A DNA stretch of 42,339 nt from JAJPXC01 sp964628905. GTDB taxonomy: Bacteria; Bacteroidota; Bacteroidia; Bacteroidales; Muribaculaceae. The notes beneath the pieces were generated by a model. It was not told the DNA's origin and ran no database searches. It saw only the letters and a list, made by a program, of their open reading frames with translations. Below are positions 16,606-25,065 of the stretch, one piece after another. Position numbers and translations under genes: made by a program. Positions within the stretch are counted from its first letter, which is position 1; every line of letters begins with the position of its first letter. The stretch lies in NCBI GenBank assembly GCA_964628905.1, contig CAZVNS010000017.1, forward strand, positions 1 through 42,339. Direction: 5' to 3'.

Positions 16606-17823
16606 ATGGCAACATTACGAACAGTGCCGGTGCTACTGCTCACCGGCTATCTCGGCAGCGGTAAGACAACCCTGCTCAACCATATACTCAATGGTAGTCA
16701 CGGCATCAAGTTTGCCGTGATTGTCAACGACCTCGGCGAGGTCAACATCGACGCCGACCTCATCCAAAAGGGTGGGGTGGTTGGCGGCGGCCAGGCCGAC
16801 GACCTTGTGGCCCTGCAGAACGGCTGCATCTGCTGCACCCTCAAGATGGACCTGGTCAAGCAGCTGATGGACCTTGTCAACTCAGGCCGCTTCGACTATA
16901 TCGTGATCGAGGCCAGCGGCATCTGCGAGCCTGCCCCTATAGCCCAGACCATCTGTGCGATACCCCAGATGCTCGGATCCGGTGCCAAGGGAGTGCCGGT
17001 GCTCGATTGCATCACCACCGTGGTCGACGCCCTGCGATTGAGGGATGAGTTCAACTGCGGTACATCGCTGTCGCGCCCCGACAAGGATGAAGAGGACATC
17101 GAGAACCTGATCATTGAGCAGGTGGAGTTTTGCAACATCATCTTGCTCAACAAGATATCTGAGGTCACCTCAGAAGAGGCCGGAAGGATACGCGCCGTGA
17201 TACGCGCCCTACAGCCCAAGGCCGAAATCATTGACTGCGACTACTGCGACGCGGCTCTGAGCCGCCTGCTCGACACTCATCTGTTTGACTTCGAGGATGT
17301 GGCGACATCGGCTGCCTGGGTTCAGGAGCTCGAAGGACACCACGATGATGACGATGATGATGATGACCGCGATGATCATCACCACCATGAGCATGAGCAT
17401 GAACACGAACACGGCCATCACCACCATCACCACCATGACGATGAGGGGGAGGCTGAGGAGTATGGCGTGCAGACCATGGTGTACTACCGCCGCCGCCCCT
17501 TCGACCTCAACCGATTTGACTACATGCTCGACAAGCAGTGGCCCGCCAACATCATCCGCGCCAAGGGCGTATGCTACTTCAGCTACAATCGCAACATGTC
17601 GCTGCTGTTTGAGACCGCTGGCCGCCAAAAAAACATCAGGGAGGCCGGATACTGGTACGCCACTGCCCCCAAGGAGGAGCTTGAGCAATTCCTGGAGCGC
17701 GACCCCAACCTGCGCCGCGACTGGGATCCGGAGTATGGTGACCGCATGGTCAAAATCGTAATCATTGGCCAAAACCTTGACCGTCCGGCAATCGAAGCGA
17801 TGCTCGACGCATGTCTGGCCTAA
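16606..17823 (+). CDS. COG0523/CobW-family metal-chaperone GTPase with His/Asp-rich insert
   Basis: The 405-residue protein has a P-loop GYLGSGKTT at 14-22, the family metal motif CxCC (Cys74-Ile-Cys76-Cys77), a Walker B/switch region (IEASGICEPAP) and an NKIS motif in place of the usual NKxD. Residues ~245-278 are a striking metal-binding insert: two His, a run of Asp, then Glu-His repeats and a block of His. The CobW C-terminal domain follows. Relatives (ZigA, Nha3, CobW, ZNG1) deliver Zn, Co or other metals to client enzymes. Clients of the neighbouring operon genes are uncertain; the upstream endonuclease needs a divalent metal, but it is exported. The metal is probably Zn by family precedent. 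Confidence 0.85.
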   Translation: MATLRTVPVLLLTGYLGSGKTTLLNHILNGSHGIKFAVIVNDLGEVNIDADLIQKGGVVGGGQADDLVALQNGCICCTLKMDLVKQLMDLVNSGRFDYIVIEASGICEPAPIAQTICAIPQMLGSGAKGVPVLDCITTVVDALRLRDEFNCGTSLSRPDKDEEDIENLIIEQVEFCNIILLNKISEVTSEEAGRIRAVIRALQPKAEIIDCDYCDAALSRLLDTHLFDFEDVATSAAWVQELEGHHDDDDDDDDRDDHHHHEHEHEHEHGHHHHHHHDDEGEAEEYGVQTMVYYRRRPFDLNRFDYMLDKQWPANIIRAKGVCYFSYNRNMSLLFETAGRQKNIREAGYWYATAPKEELEQFLERDPNLRRDWDPEYGDRMVKIVIIGQNLDRPAIEAMLDACLA

Positions 17824-17836
17824 GACCCTGCGCACT

Positions 17837-19501
17837 ATGATAACATATACTGACAACCTTGTGGAATACTATGCCAATAGTTTCCGCCACAATTGGGACC
17901 TGCCCGCGCTCTCTGAGTACGGCGAGAACACCACGCTGACCTATGGCGACTTCGCCCGCCGCATTGCCCGTGTGCACATATTCTATGAGTTGGCCGGGGT
18001 GAAGCCCGGCGACAAGGTAGCCCTCGTGGGGAAGAATAATGCCACATGGGTTGCCGTGTTCATGGCCACAATTACTTATGGGGCTATCATAGTGCCTATA
18101 CTCCAGGATTTTAACCCACAGGATACTCAGCATATCATCAACCACTCCGAGGCGGTGGTGCTCTTCGTCTCGCCCCACATTTGGGAGAATATGGGTCTGG
18201 AGGATTTGCCGATGGTGCGCGTGGCCATTTCGCTTGACAACCGCCGCGTGCTTGCCGAGCAGGGTGACAACATGTTCCATGAGAAGATACTGAAAAATCT
18301 GACGCGAAAGTTCAAGCGCCGCTATCCTCACGGCTACGCCCGCGAATCCATCAGCTATCATCATAGCGAACCAGACGATACTGCCGTAATCAATTATACA
18401 TCAGGTACTACGGGCTTCTCGAAGGGTGTGATGCTGACCCATAACAACCTTGCCGGCAATGTGCTGTTTGGTGCGCAGTCGCGGTTACACTATCAAGGCT
18501 CGCGCTGTCTGTGCTTCCTCCCCTTGGCTCATGCCTACGGCTGCGCCTTCGACCTGCTCACCCCATTGGCGGTGGGTACGCACGTTACACTATTCGGCCG
18601 CACCCCCGCGCCACGCTTGCTGGTAAAAGCGCTGTCGGAAGTTCGGCCCAACTTGGTGCTGTGCGTCCCCTTGGTGCTCGAAAAGATTTACCGCAAGCAG
18701 ATTGTGCCGATGCTCTCAAAGCGCACTATACGTTGGGTGCTGGCCATACCGATGCTCGACACGGCGATCTACGCCAAGATACGCCGTAAGCTGGTGGAGG
18801 CATTCGGCGGTGAGTTTGAGGAGGTGATTGTGGGAGGCGCTCCACTCAATGAGGAGGTGGAGCAGTTCCTCGCCACCATCAAATTCCCCTTCACCGTGGG
18901 CTACGGCATGACCGAGTGCGGCCCTCTGATCAGCTACACCCCCTGGCGGCAGTTCATCCCTACCAGTTCGGGCCATGTGCTCCCCAATATGGAAGTTAAG
19001 GTCAATAGCGACGATCCCCGGAATATCCCCGGCGAGATCTGCGTGCGTGGCCAGAATGTGATGAAAGGATACTTCAAGAACCCCGATGCCACAGAGGCGG
19101 TGCTCGATGAGGATGGCTGGCTGCGCACAGGCGATATGGGCACCGTGGTCGACGGCACGATATTCATCCGAGGACGCTATAAGACCATGATTCTGACCGC
19201 CAGCGGCCAAAACATCTATCCAGAGGAAATCGAAGCTAAACTCAACAATATGCCCTACGTTGCCGAGGGCCTCGTGGTGGAACGCGGCAATGGACTCAAC
19301 GCCATGGTCTACCCTGACTATGAGGCGGTCGACGCCGACCACATACTTCCTCAGGATCTCCCCAAAGTGATGGAGCAGGTGCGACTCGACCTCAACAAGA
19401 TAGTGGCGCCCTACGAACAAATACAGCGCATACAGTTGATACCCAATGAGTTTGAAAAGACTCCAAAGAAGTCAATCAAGCGATACCTGTATAGTCAATA
19501 A
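17837..19501 (+). CDS. Long-chain acyl-CoA synthetase (AMP-dependent ligase)
   Basis: The ATG at 17837, 13 bp after the preceding stop, starts a 554-residue protein; a longer TTG frame overlaps the previous gene and is rejected. It carries the adenylation P-loop motif INYTSGTTGFSKG at 185-197, the A5 motif GYGMTECGP, the A7/A8 region (GDMG, then IRGRYKTMIL) and a C-terminal KTPKKSIKRYL with the catalytic Lys. These are the hallmarks of FadD-like ligases that convert fatty acids to acyl-AMP and acyl-CoA. No transmembrane segments are evident. It lies between a metal-chaperone GTPase and the dTDP-sugar genes, so the operon is functionally mixed. It could supply acyl groups for lipid or glycan modification. 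Confidence 0.85.
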   Translation: MITYTDNLVEYYANSFRHNWDLPALSEYGENTTLTYGDFARRIARVHIFYELAGVKPGDKVALVGKNNATWVAVFMATITYGAIIVPILQDFNPQDTQHIINHSEAVVLFVSPHIWENMGLEDLPMVRVAISLDNRRVLAEQGDNMFHEKILKNLTRKFKRRYPHGYARESISYHHSEPDDTAVINYTSGTTGFSKGVMLTHNNLAGNVLFGAQSRLHYQGSRCLCFLPLAHAYGCAFDLLTPLAVGTHVTLFGRTPAPRLLVKALSEVRPNLVLCVPLVLEKIYRKQIVPMLSKRTIRWVLAIPMLDTAIYAKIRRKLVEAFGGEFEEVIVGGAPLNEEVEQFLATIKFPFTVGYGMTECGPLISYTPWRQFIPTSSGHVLPNMEVKVNSDDPRNIPGEICVRGQNVMKGYFKNPDATEAVLDEDGWLRTGDMGTVVDGTIFIRGRYKTMILTASGQNIYPEEIEAKLNNMPYVAEGLVVERGNGLNAMVYPDYEAVDADHILPQDLPKVMEQVRLDLNKIVAPYEQIQRIQLIPNEFEKTPKKSIKRYLYSQ

Positions 19502-19541
19502 ATCGGCTTAAAATTCGTTATTAAGATATAATACTAATCAA

Positions 19542-20747
19542 ATGCCTCAACCCAAGAGATATGTAGTCACCGGCGGTGCCGGATTTATCGGAGCCAACTT
19601 CGTCAAATACCTGCTCCGCACCCCCGGGCTGGTCGAACATCTTACCATAATCGATGCGCTCACCTACGCGGGCAACCTGCTGACAATAAAGGAGGAATTG
19701 GCCGATCCCAGAGTGACTTTCGCCAAGGTCGACATCACCGACTTCGACACTGTGAAGCGCATTGTGGCTGAGGCAAATCCCGATTTCATTGTCAACTTCG
19801 CCGCGGAGAGCCACGTGGACCGCTCAATCACCAATCCGCGAGTGTTTCTCGAAACCAATATCATCGGCACTCAGTCGATGCTCGAGGCTGCAAAAGCGCT
19901 CTGGCGACAACCCGACGGCACGTATCCCCAAGGTAAGAAATATCTGCAAATCAGCACCGACGAGGTGTACGGTTCGTTGCCCAAGGAGTATGACCAGGCT
20001 CAGCCACTGGTGCTTGACGAAGCCGTGGAGCGGGTAGTGGAAGGGCGCGACGATCTACACACCTACGGCTCGAACTGTTTCACTGAGACCTCACCACTGC
20101 AACCACGCTCACCCTATTCGGCCTCAAAAACCAGCGCCGACCTTATCACCCTCGCTTACGGCGAGACCTACGGCTTGCCGGTCAACATCACCCGCTGCAG
20201 CAACAACTACGGGCCGTATCACTTCCCTGAAAAGCTGATACCGCTGATGATCAAGAACTTGCTTGAGGGTAAAAACCTGCCTGTCTATGGGCGCGGCGAG
20301 AATGTGCGCGACTGGCTGTATGTCGACGACCATTGCCGTGCAATCGACCTGGTGTTACGCCGCGGACGTGTTGGCGAGGTCTACAATATCGGCGGCTTCA
20401 ACGAGTCGCGCAACATCGACATCGTGCGCCTTATCATCGAAGGAGTGGCCCGACGCATGGCCGAACACCCCGAATACCGCTCGCTGCTCGCCGACCCATC
20501 CCTCCCGATCGATGAGTCGCGCATCACTTACGTAACCGACCGCCCCGGCCACGACATGCGCTATGCCATCGACCCCACAAAGATAGCCACCGAGCTGGGA
20601 TGGTATCCCTCAACCCCATTTACCCGCGGCATCCAGCTCACCATCGACTGGTACCTCGACCATCACGACTGGGTCGACTCCGTAACCTCGGGCGACTACC
20701 AGCGATACTACGACGAGATGTACTCCAATCGCGAACAGAAATTCTGA
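19542..20747 (+). CDS. rfbB: dTDP-glucose 4,6-dehydratase
   Basis: The 401-residue SDR enzyme has GGAGFIG at 11-17 for NAD+, STDEVYG containing the catalytic Asp-Glu pair of this family, and Tyr192-x3-Lys196 (YSASK). The RCSNNYGPYHFPEKLIP and GRGENVRDWLYVDDH motifs are typical of RfbB/RmlB. It converts dTDP-D-glucose to dTDP-4-keto-6-deoxyglucose, the branch point for rhamnose and for 3-amino sugars. rfbA follows after 6 bp, and the two ketoisomerase-like genes and aminotransferase downstream indicate the 3-amino-3,6-dideoxyhexose branch rather than rhamnose, since rfbC and rfbD are absent here. It is slightly longer than the usual ~355 residues. Confidence 0.95.
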   Translation: MPQPKRYVVTGGAGFIGANFVKYLLRTPGLVEHLTIIDALTYAGNLLTIKEELADPRVTFAKVDITDFDTVKRIVAEANPDFIVNFAAESHVDRSITNPRVFLETNIIGTQSMLEAAKALWRQPDGTYPQGKKYLQISTDEVYGSLPKEYDQAQPLVLDEAVERVVEGRDDLHTYGSNCFTETSPLQPRSPYSASKTSADLITLAYGETYGLPVNITRCSNNYGPYHFPEKLIPLMIKNLLEGKNLPVYGRGENVRDWLYVDDHCRAIDLVLRRGRVGEVYNIGGFNESRNIDIVRLIIEGVARRMAEHPEYRSLLADPSLPIDESRITYVTDRPGHDMRYAIDPTKIATELGWYPSTPFTRGIQLTIDWYLDHHDWVDSVTSGDYQRYYDEMYSNREQKF

Positions 20748-20753
20748 CATCCA

Positions 20754-21638
20754 ATGAAAGGCATTGTGCTCGCCGGAGGCTCCGGCACCCGGCTGTATCC
20801 CATCACCAAGGGCATCTCAAAGCAGCTTATCCCCGTCTACGATAAGCCGATGATATTCTACCCGATATCGGTGTTGATGCTCTGCGGCATCCGCGAGATA
20901 CTCATCATATCCACACCCGACGATCTGCCGATGTTCCGCCGCCTGTTGGGGGATGGCCACAAGATCGGTGTCAACTTTGAATACGCTGAACAGCCCCGCC
21001 CTGAAGGATTGGCGCAGGCTTTCATAATCGGTCGCGAATTCATCGGCGACGAAGATGTGTGCATGGTGCTTGGCGACAATATCTTTTATGGCCAGGGATT
21101 TACGGCGATGCTCAACGATGCCAAAGCCACAGCCGCACAACTTGGCGAAGCCACGGTATTCGCTTACCCCGTGCAGGATCCTCACCGCTATGGCGTGGTG
21201 CAGCTCGACGACTCTGGGCATGCTGTCAGCATCGAGGAGAAGCCAGCTCAACCCAAGTCAAACTTAGCCGTAGTCGGTCTCTACTTCTATCCCAACGATG
21301 TTGTTGACAAAGCATTGCAGGTGAAACCATCGGCTCGCGGCGAGCTCGAAATCACTAGCCTCAACGAGATGTACATGGACGAAGGCCGGCTGGCTGTAAA
21401 GCAGTTTGGCCGCGGTTTCGCCTGGCTCGACACCGGCACCATCGACTCGCTGATGGAGGCGTCGAGCTTCATCGAGGCCATACAGAAGCGCCAGGGATTT
21501 CAGGTGGCGTCGCTCGAGGAGGTGGCTTACCGCCGCGGTTTTATCACTGCCCGACAACTCAAAGAGTTAGCCGCTCCGATGCTAAATAATGCCTACGGCC
21601 AATACCTAAACCGCCTTGCTGACCATGCAATCGACTGA
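20754..21638 (+). CDS. rfbA: Glucose-1-phosphate thymidylyltransferase
   Basis: The 294-residue protein has the nucleotidyltransferase signature GIVLAGGSGTRLYPITKGISKQ at its N-terminus, LGDNIFYG for metal and nucleotide binding, and EKPAQPKSN and FAWLDTGT, all standard for RfbA/RmlA. It forms dTDP-glucose from dTTP and glucose-1-phosphate, the substrate of the preceding rfbB. Its length is normal. Its end overlaps the next start (21625) by 14 bp, so the downstream ketoisomerase-like gene is probably translationally coupled. The enzyme is cytoplasmic. Confidence 0.95.
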   Translation: MKGIVLAGGSGTRLYPITKGISKQLIPVYDKPMIFYPISVLMLCGIREILIISTPDDLPMFRRLLGDGHKIGVNFEYAEQPRPEGLAQAFIIGREFIGDEDVCMVLGDNIFYGQGFTAMLNDAKATAAQLGEATVFAYPVQDPHRYGVVQLDDSGHAVSIEEKPAQPKSNLAVVGLYFYPNDVVDKALQVKPSARGELEITSLNEMYMDEGRLAVKQFGRGFAWLDTGTIDSLMEASSFIEAIQKRQGFQVASLEEVAYRRGFITARQLKELAAPMLNNAYGQYLNRLADHAID

Positions 21639-22020
21639 TCCACAACTCATAGAGCTGCCGAAGATTACCGACCTGCGAGGTAATCTGTCGTTTATTGAGC
21701 CTCCGAAGTCGGTGCCGTTCGACATAGCCCGCTGCTATTGGGTGTACGACGTTCCTTCGGGACTGTCGCGCGACGGTCACGCCTATTACACCTCATGGGA
21801 GCTGATTGTGGCCCTCAACGGTGCCTTCGATGTGGAGGTTGACGACGGACATCGCGTCTCCGCCTTCCGACTGCGACGCCCAAACCAGGGGCTGCTCGTG
21901 CCTCCGATGCATTGGCGCACTATCGAGAACTTTACCACCAATGGAGTCGCTTTAGTCTTAGCCTCAACGCTCTATGACCAAGATGATTATATACTTGACT
22001 ACAGCAAATTCAAGAGATAG
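21625..22020 (+). CDS. FdtA/WxcM-like cupin, divergent 3,4-ketoisomerase paralogue
   Basis: The ATG at 21625 gives 131 residues; a TTG at 21616 is three codons upstream but less likely. The fold matches dTDP-4-keto-6-deoxyglucose 3,4-ketoisomerases: ITDLRGNLSFIE, then IARCYWVYDVPSG, GHAYYTSWELIVALNG and ASTLYDQDDYILDYSKF. At the active site, however, the usual His-Ala-His is His-Ala-Tyr, so the second catalytic His is missing while the first His and the Arg of DLRG remain. It may be a non-catalytic partner of the next gene, or have changed chemistry. The next gene begins immediately after its stop codon, and RfbA overlaps its start. Confidence 0.8.
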   Translation: MQSTDPQLIELPKITDLRGNLSFIEPPKSVPFDIARCYWVYDVPSGLSRDGHAYYTSWELIVALNGAFDVEVDDGHRVSAFRLRRPNQGLLVPPMHWRTIENFTTNGVALVLASTLYDQDDYILDYSKFKR

Positions 22021-22488
22021 ATGACTGATCAAGCACATAATATCAGCGCAACAGACGCACATCATTCGTCGAGGCTCGACGATTGCCGCGTGTTGACCCT
22101 CGACCGGCACTACGACCCGCGAGGGTCGCTCACGGCTGTGCAAAACGATGACAATCTGCCGTTCGCCATCAAACGCGTGTTCTATCTCTTCGATATCCCC
22201 GGTGGCACTGAGCGCGGCGGACATTCTCATCGTCAGCTCCACCAGCTGTTGGTGGCTGTTTCGGGCAGCTTCACTGTCACACTCACCGACGGTGTGGAGA
22301 CTCGCCGTGTCACCCTCAACCGCCCTTACCTCGGCCTGTACATACCTCCGGGCGTGTGGAACACTATGGACGATTTCGCCTCCGGTTCGATATGTCTCGT
22401 ACTTGCCTCCGACATCTATGAGGAGGAGGACTATGTGCGCGACTATCAAGAATTTCTGCAACTCACCAACCATAAGCGACTGCTATGA
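22021..22488 (+). CDS. dTDP-4-keto-6-deoxyglucose 3,4-ketoisomerase (FdtA/QdtA family)
   Basis: The 155-residue protein has a ~20-residue N-terminal extension and then the full ketoisomerase cupin: YDPRGSLTAV with the active-site Arg, AIKRVFYLFDIPGG, and GGHSHRQLHQLL with both catalytic His (His-Ser-His). ASDIYEEEDYVRDY closes the fold. It should move the keto group of dTDP-4-keto-6-deoxyglucose from C4 to C3, providing the substrate for the aminotransferase that overlaps its end by 4 bp. Whether it is FdtA-type (galacto product) or QdtA-type (gluco product) cannot be decided by eye. Confidence 0.85.
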   Translation: MTDQAHNISATDAHHSSRLDDCRVLTLDRHYDPRGSLTAVQNDDNLPFAIKRVFYLFDIPGGTERGGHSHRQLHQLLVAVSGSFTVTLTDGVETRRVTLNRPYLGLYIPPGVWNTMDDFASGSICLVLASDIYEEEDYVRDYQEFLQLTNHKRLL

Positions 22489-23612
22489 CACCTCGATACC
22501 CTTTCCTTAACTTAGCCACCGTCAATGCCCTATATATGCCTGAAATCCAGCGTGCGGTAAGTCGCGTAGTGGAGTCAGGATGGTATATCGGGGGGTCTGA
22601 GGTGGAGGCTTTTGAGGAGGAGTTAGGGTCGATGATTGGTGTTAGTCACACTATCGGCGTGAGTAACGGTCTTGACGCTTTGCGCCTGATACTCAGGGGG
22701 TACATCGAGCTTGGGCGCTTGAAGCCGGGTGATGAGGTGATAGTCAACGCCAACACTTATATAGCTTCGGTTTTGGCAATAACCGACTGCGGAATGCGGC
22801 CGGTGCTCGCCGAACCTTCACCCCTGACGGCCAACCTGACCGCCGATACCATCAAGGCGGCCCTAAGCCACTCCAATGCTAAAGCTGTGATGCTCGTCCA
22901 CCTCTATGGCCGTGTGGCATGGGATGAGGAGATAGCCGGAGTTGTGGCCGACAATGGTTTGCTCGTTGTGGAGGATGTGGCTCAGGCTATCGGCGCGCGC
23001 TATTATGGACCCAAGGGTGAGGTGATGGCCGGTGCTATCGGTAACGCCGGAGGTTTCAGCTTCTATCCCACAAAAAACATCGGAGCGATGGGCGATGCCG
23101 GAGCTGTGACTACCAACGATGACGACCTTGCCCGCGTGGTCAGGGCGCTCCGTAACTATGGCTCTGATCGGCGTTACCATAACATCTACGCCGGACTCAA
23201 CTGCCGACTTGACCCCATCCAGGCCGCAATCCTTAGGGTGAAGCTCCCTCACACTGACGAAGAGAGCGCACGCCGCCGTGCTGTGGCCGCGGTGTACGAC
23301 CGTGAGATTAACACACTGGCGGTGGTAAAGCCTGAGTTTGTCGACGACTACTCGATGGTGTGGCATCAGTATACAGTGCTGGTTGAGGACCGCGAGCGTT
23401 TCCGTAAATATCTCTCTGACAATGGCGTGCAGACCGATGTCAATTACCCACAGGCCGTGCACGAGCAGCCATGTTATCAAGGGATGGCACCGGTTGGCTC
23501 ACTCCCGGTGGCTGAGAATTATTGCCGACGGGTGGTGTCACTCCCCATTTCGAGCTGCACTACACCCGAGGATGCGGCGCAGATAGCCCTAATAATCAAC
23601 CGTTACCAATAG
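22485..23612 (+). CDS. dTDP-3-amino-3,6-dideoxyhexose aminotransferase (FdtB/QdtB-like, DegT/DnrJ/EryC1)
   Basis: The 375-residue PLP enzyme has the DegT fold markers GVSNGLDALRLIL near the start, VEDVAQAIGARY, and the PLP-binding Lys197 within FSFYPTKNIGAMGDAG. The residues around Lys match sugar 3-aminotransferases. It should transfer an amino group from glutamate to the 3-keto sugar made by the preceding gene, giving dTDP-Fuc3N or dTDP-Qui3N. No N-acetyltransferase (FdtC/QdtC) lies in the window. The gene ends tail-to-tail with the UbiA-type gene, overlapping its 3' end by 10 bp. Confidence 0.9.
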   Translation: MTPRYPFLNLATVNALYMPEIQRAVSRVVESGWYIGGSEVEAFEEELGSMIGVSHTIGVSNGLDALRLILRGYIELGRLKPGDEVIVNANTYIASVLAITDCGMRPVLAEPSPLTANLTADTIKAALSHSNAKAVMLVHLYGRVAWDEEIAGVVADNGLLVVEDVAQAIGARYYGPKGEVMAGAIGNAGGFSFYPTKNIGAMGDAGAVTTNDDDLARVVRALRNYGSDRRYHNIYAGLNCRLDPIQAAILRVKLPHTDEESARRRAVAAVYDREINTLAVVKPEFVDDYSMVWHQYTVLVEDRERFRKYLSDNGVQTDVNYPQAVHEQPCYQGMAPVGSLPVAENYCRRVVSLPISSCTTPEDAAQIALIINRYQ

Positions 23613-24490
23613 ATTATAGCTGCAAACGACAGCAGCCAAAGCGCGATGTCGAGTTGCAGCAAGTAGTCGTGCATAAGCGCCCGTGTAGGGCTGCCGCCAC
23701 AGTTGTGTCTGATTGTCAGGCGAATATATCTCAACAGTCCTAATAGGACGAATATCGCCGTAATATATACATAGTGCGATTGAAACCTAATCATAACTTC
23801 CTCTGACACAGTGTACAGCAGATAACAAGCGAAGGTGATGCCACCCACTGCACGTATCACCCGATCGAGCGCAGTGATGCTGTAGCGGTCGATATTAGGT
23901 CGCATTTTTTCGCCGGTAGTCGCATAAATCGCCACATCATCGCGCCGCTTCGCCAGGGCTAAAAATAGCGCTAACAGAAAGGTCATTACGATAATCCAGA
24001 CGGAAAGCCTGATGTCGGTGCCGACACCTCCGGCACATACCCGCAGCACATACCCTAATGAAAGTATCACCACATCCAACACCGCAATGCGCTTGGCTCC
24101 AAAGCAATAGGCTAAATTCATGAGCATGTATGCGCAAATGATACCCAACACTTCCGCAGGATGGTAGATATTGCTGAGCAAACATACCGGCACCGCGGAG
24201 GCAGCAAGTACTGCGGCGATAAGATACCCCTGGATTGGGGTGATTTTGCCGGATGCTATCGGGCGATGCCGCTTCACAGGGTGCCTGCGGTCGAGTTCGG
24301 CGTCACGTGCGTCGTTGATGCTATACACGCTCGACGATATCAGGCAGAATGCAGCGAAAACCCACAGAGCGTCAACGACTTTCGCTCCGTCGAGCATCGA
24401 GCCGTTGAAGAACAATGGCATAAACACAAAAACATTCTTCACCCATTGCATAGGGCGAAGCAGACTTATTATGTCGGTTAAATGCAACAT
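23603..24490 (-). CDS. UbiA-family prenyltransferase, decaprenyl-phosphate phosphoribosyltransferase-like
   Basis: The 295-residue membrane protein has about nine hydrophobic segments. It starts LLRPMQWVKNVFVFMPLFF, a motif of the DPPR-synthase (Rv3806c-like) branch. The first Asp-rich motif, ND at 59-60 with DAELDRRHP and KRHRPIASG, binds the phosphoribosyl or prenyl donor via Mg2+; a second charged region is ALAKRRDD. Family members move 5-phosphoribose onto polyprenyl phosphate, or act in related lipid-carrier steps. It may supply a lipid-linked pentose for a surface glycan beside the dTDP-sugar genes. The substrate is unproven, and a quinone-type UbiA is less likely because of the WVKN motif. 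Confidence 0.8.
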   Translation of the reverse strand: MLHLTDIISLLRPMQWVKNVFVFMPLFFNGSMLDGAKVVDALWVFAAFCLISSSVYSINDARDAELDRRHPVKRHRPIASGKITPIQGYLIAAVLAASAVPVCLLSNIYHPAEVLGIICAYMLMNLAYCFGAKRIAVLDVVILSLGYVLRVCAGGVGTDIRLSVWIIVMTFLLALFLALAKRRDDVAIYATTGEKMRPNIDRYSITALDRVIRAVGGITFACYLLYTVSEEVMIRFQSHYVYITAIFVLLGLLRYIRLTIRHNCGGSPTRALMHDYLLQLDIALWLLSFAAIIYW

Positions 24491-24523
24491 TACCTTTGCG
24501 CGGTTATTGGTGCAAAGGTAATG
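24488..24523. repeat. Perfect 12-bp inverted repeat carrying opposed -7 promoter boxes
   Basis: CATTACCTTTGC (24488-24499) and its exact complement (24512-24523) flank a 12-nt spacer. Each arm contains TACCTTTG, a -7 element, in opposite directions: plus at 24491-24498 and minus at 24520 to 24513. The left arm includes the start codon of the UbiA gene. The minus copy is a plausible promoter for that gene; the plus copy would fire into the tpx 3' end as antisense. Confidence 0.55.
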
Positions 24524-24552
24524 AAAATATTTGACGTATGTGTGTAAGTGCG

Positions 24553-25062
24553 TTATTTCGTGTTGCGGAGCACGTCGAGTGCCTCATCATATTTAGGTTC
24601 GGTGGTGATTTCCGGGGCGAGGTCGCTGTAGATCACGTTGCGCTCCTCGTCGAGCACGATCACGGCGCGGGCCAGCAGTCCGGCCAATGGGCCGTCGACT
24701 ATCTGCAGACCATATTTCTGGCCGAACATCGGGGAGCGGAATGCTGATGCCACGGTCACACCCTCGATACCCTCGGCGGTGCAGAAGCGGGCGGCGGCGA
24801 AGGGAAGGTCCATCGATACGCATAGTACCACGGTGTTTTCCAATCCGGCGGCCTCTTGGTTGAAGCGGCGCACTGAGGCTGCGCAAACTGCGGTGTCGAG
24901 GCTCGGGAAGATGCTGAGCACCACGCGCTTGCCGCGGTAGTCGGAGCAGTGCACTTCGCTCAGGTCTGGTTTTACCAGTGTGTAACAGGGAGCTTTCTCT
25001 CCCATGCGGGGGGTGGTGCCGTAAGTGTGGCAGGCTTTGCCTTGCAGATAGATGGTTTCCAT
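24553..25062 (-). CDS. tpx: Thiol peroxidase Tpx
   Basis: The 169-residue atypical 2-Cys peroxiredoxin has peroxidatic Cys60 in SLDTAVCAASV (the usual form is SLDTPVC) and resolving Cys94 in AARFC, with Phe-Pro-Ser preceding the active-site loop. It reduces hydrogen and alkyl peroxides using thioredoxin in the cytoplasm. The length is typical. The upstream leader is unusual, made of repeating nonamers that begin 4 bp before its start codon. The small exported-protein gene lies 65 bp upstream on the same strand. Its role as antioxidant complements the ferritin and hemerythrin-like genes elsewhere in the window. Confidence 0.95.
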   Translation of the reverse strand: METIYLQGKACHTYGTTPRMGEKAPCYTLVKPDLSEVHCSDYRGKRVVLSIFPSLDTAVCAASVRRFNQEAAGLENTVVLCVSMDLPFAAARFCTAEGIEGVTVASAFRSPMFGQKYGLQIVDGPLAGLLARAVIVLDEERNVIYSDLAPEITTEPKYDEALDVLRNTK

Positions 25063-25065
25063 ATA

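Noticed and set aside
17209..17856. 215-codon minus-strand frame with a Val/Ile/Met-rich block
   Set aside because: The hydrophobic block is the complement of the His/Asp-rich codons of the COG0523 gene and is not a membrane protein.
18716..19420. 234-codon minus-strand frame
   Set aside because: It mirrors the acyl-CoA ligase gene, which has all expected motifs.
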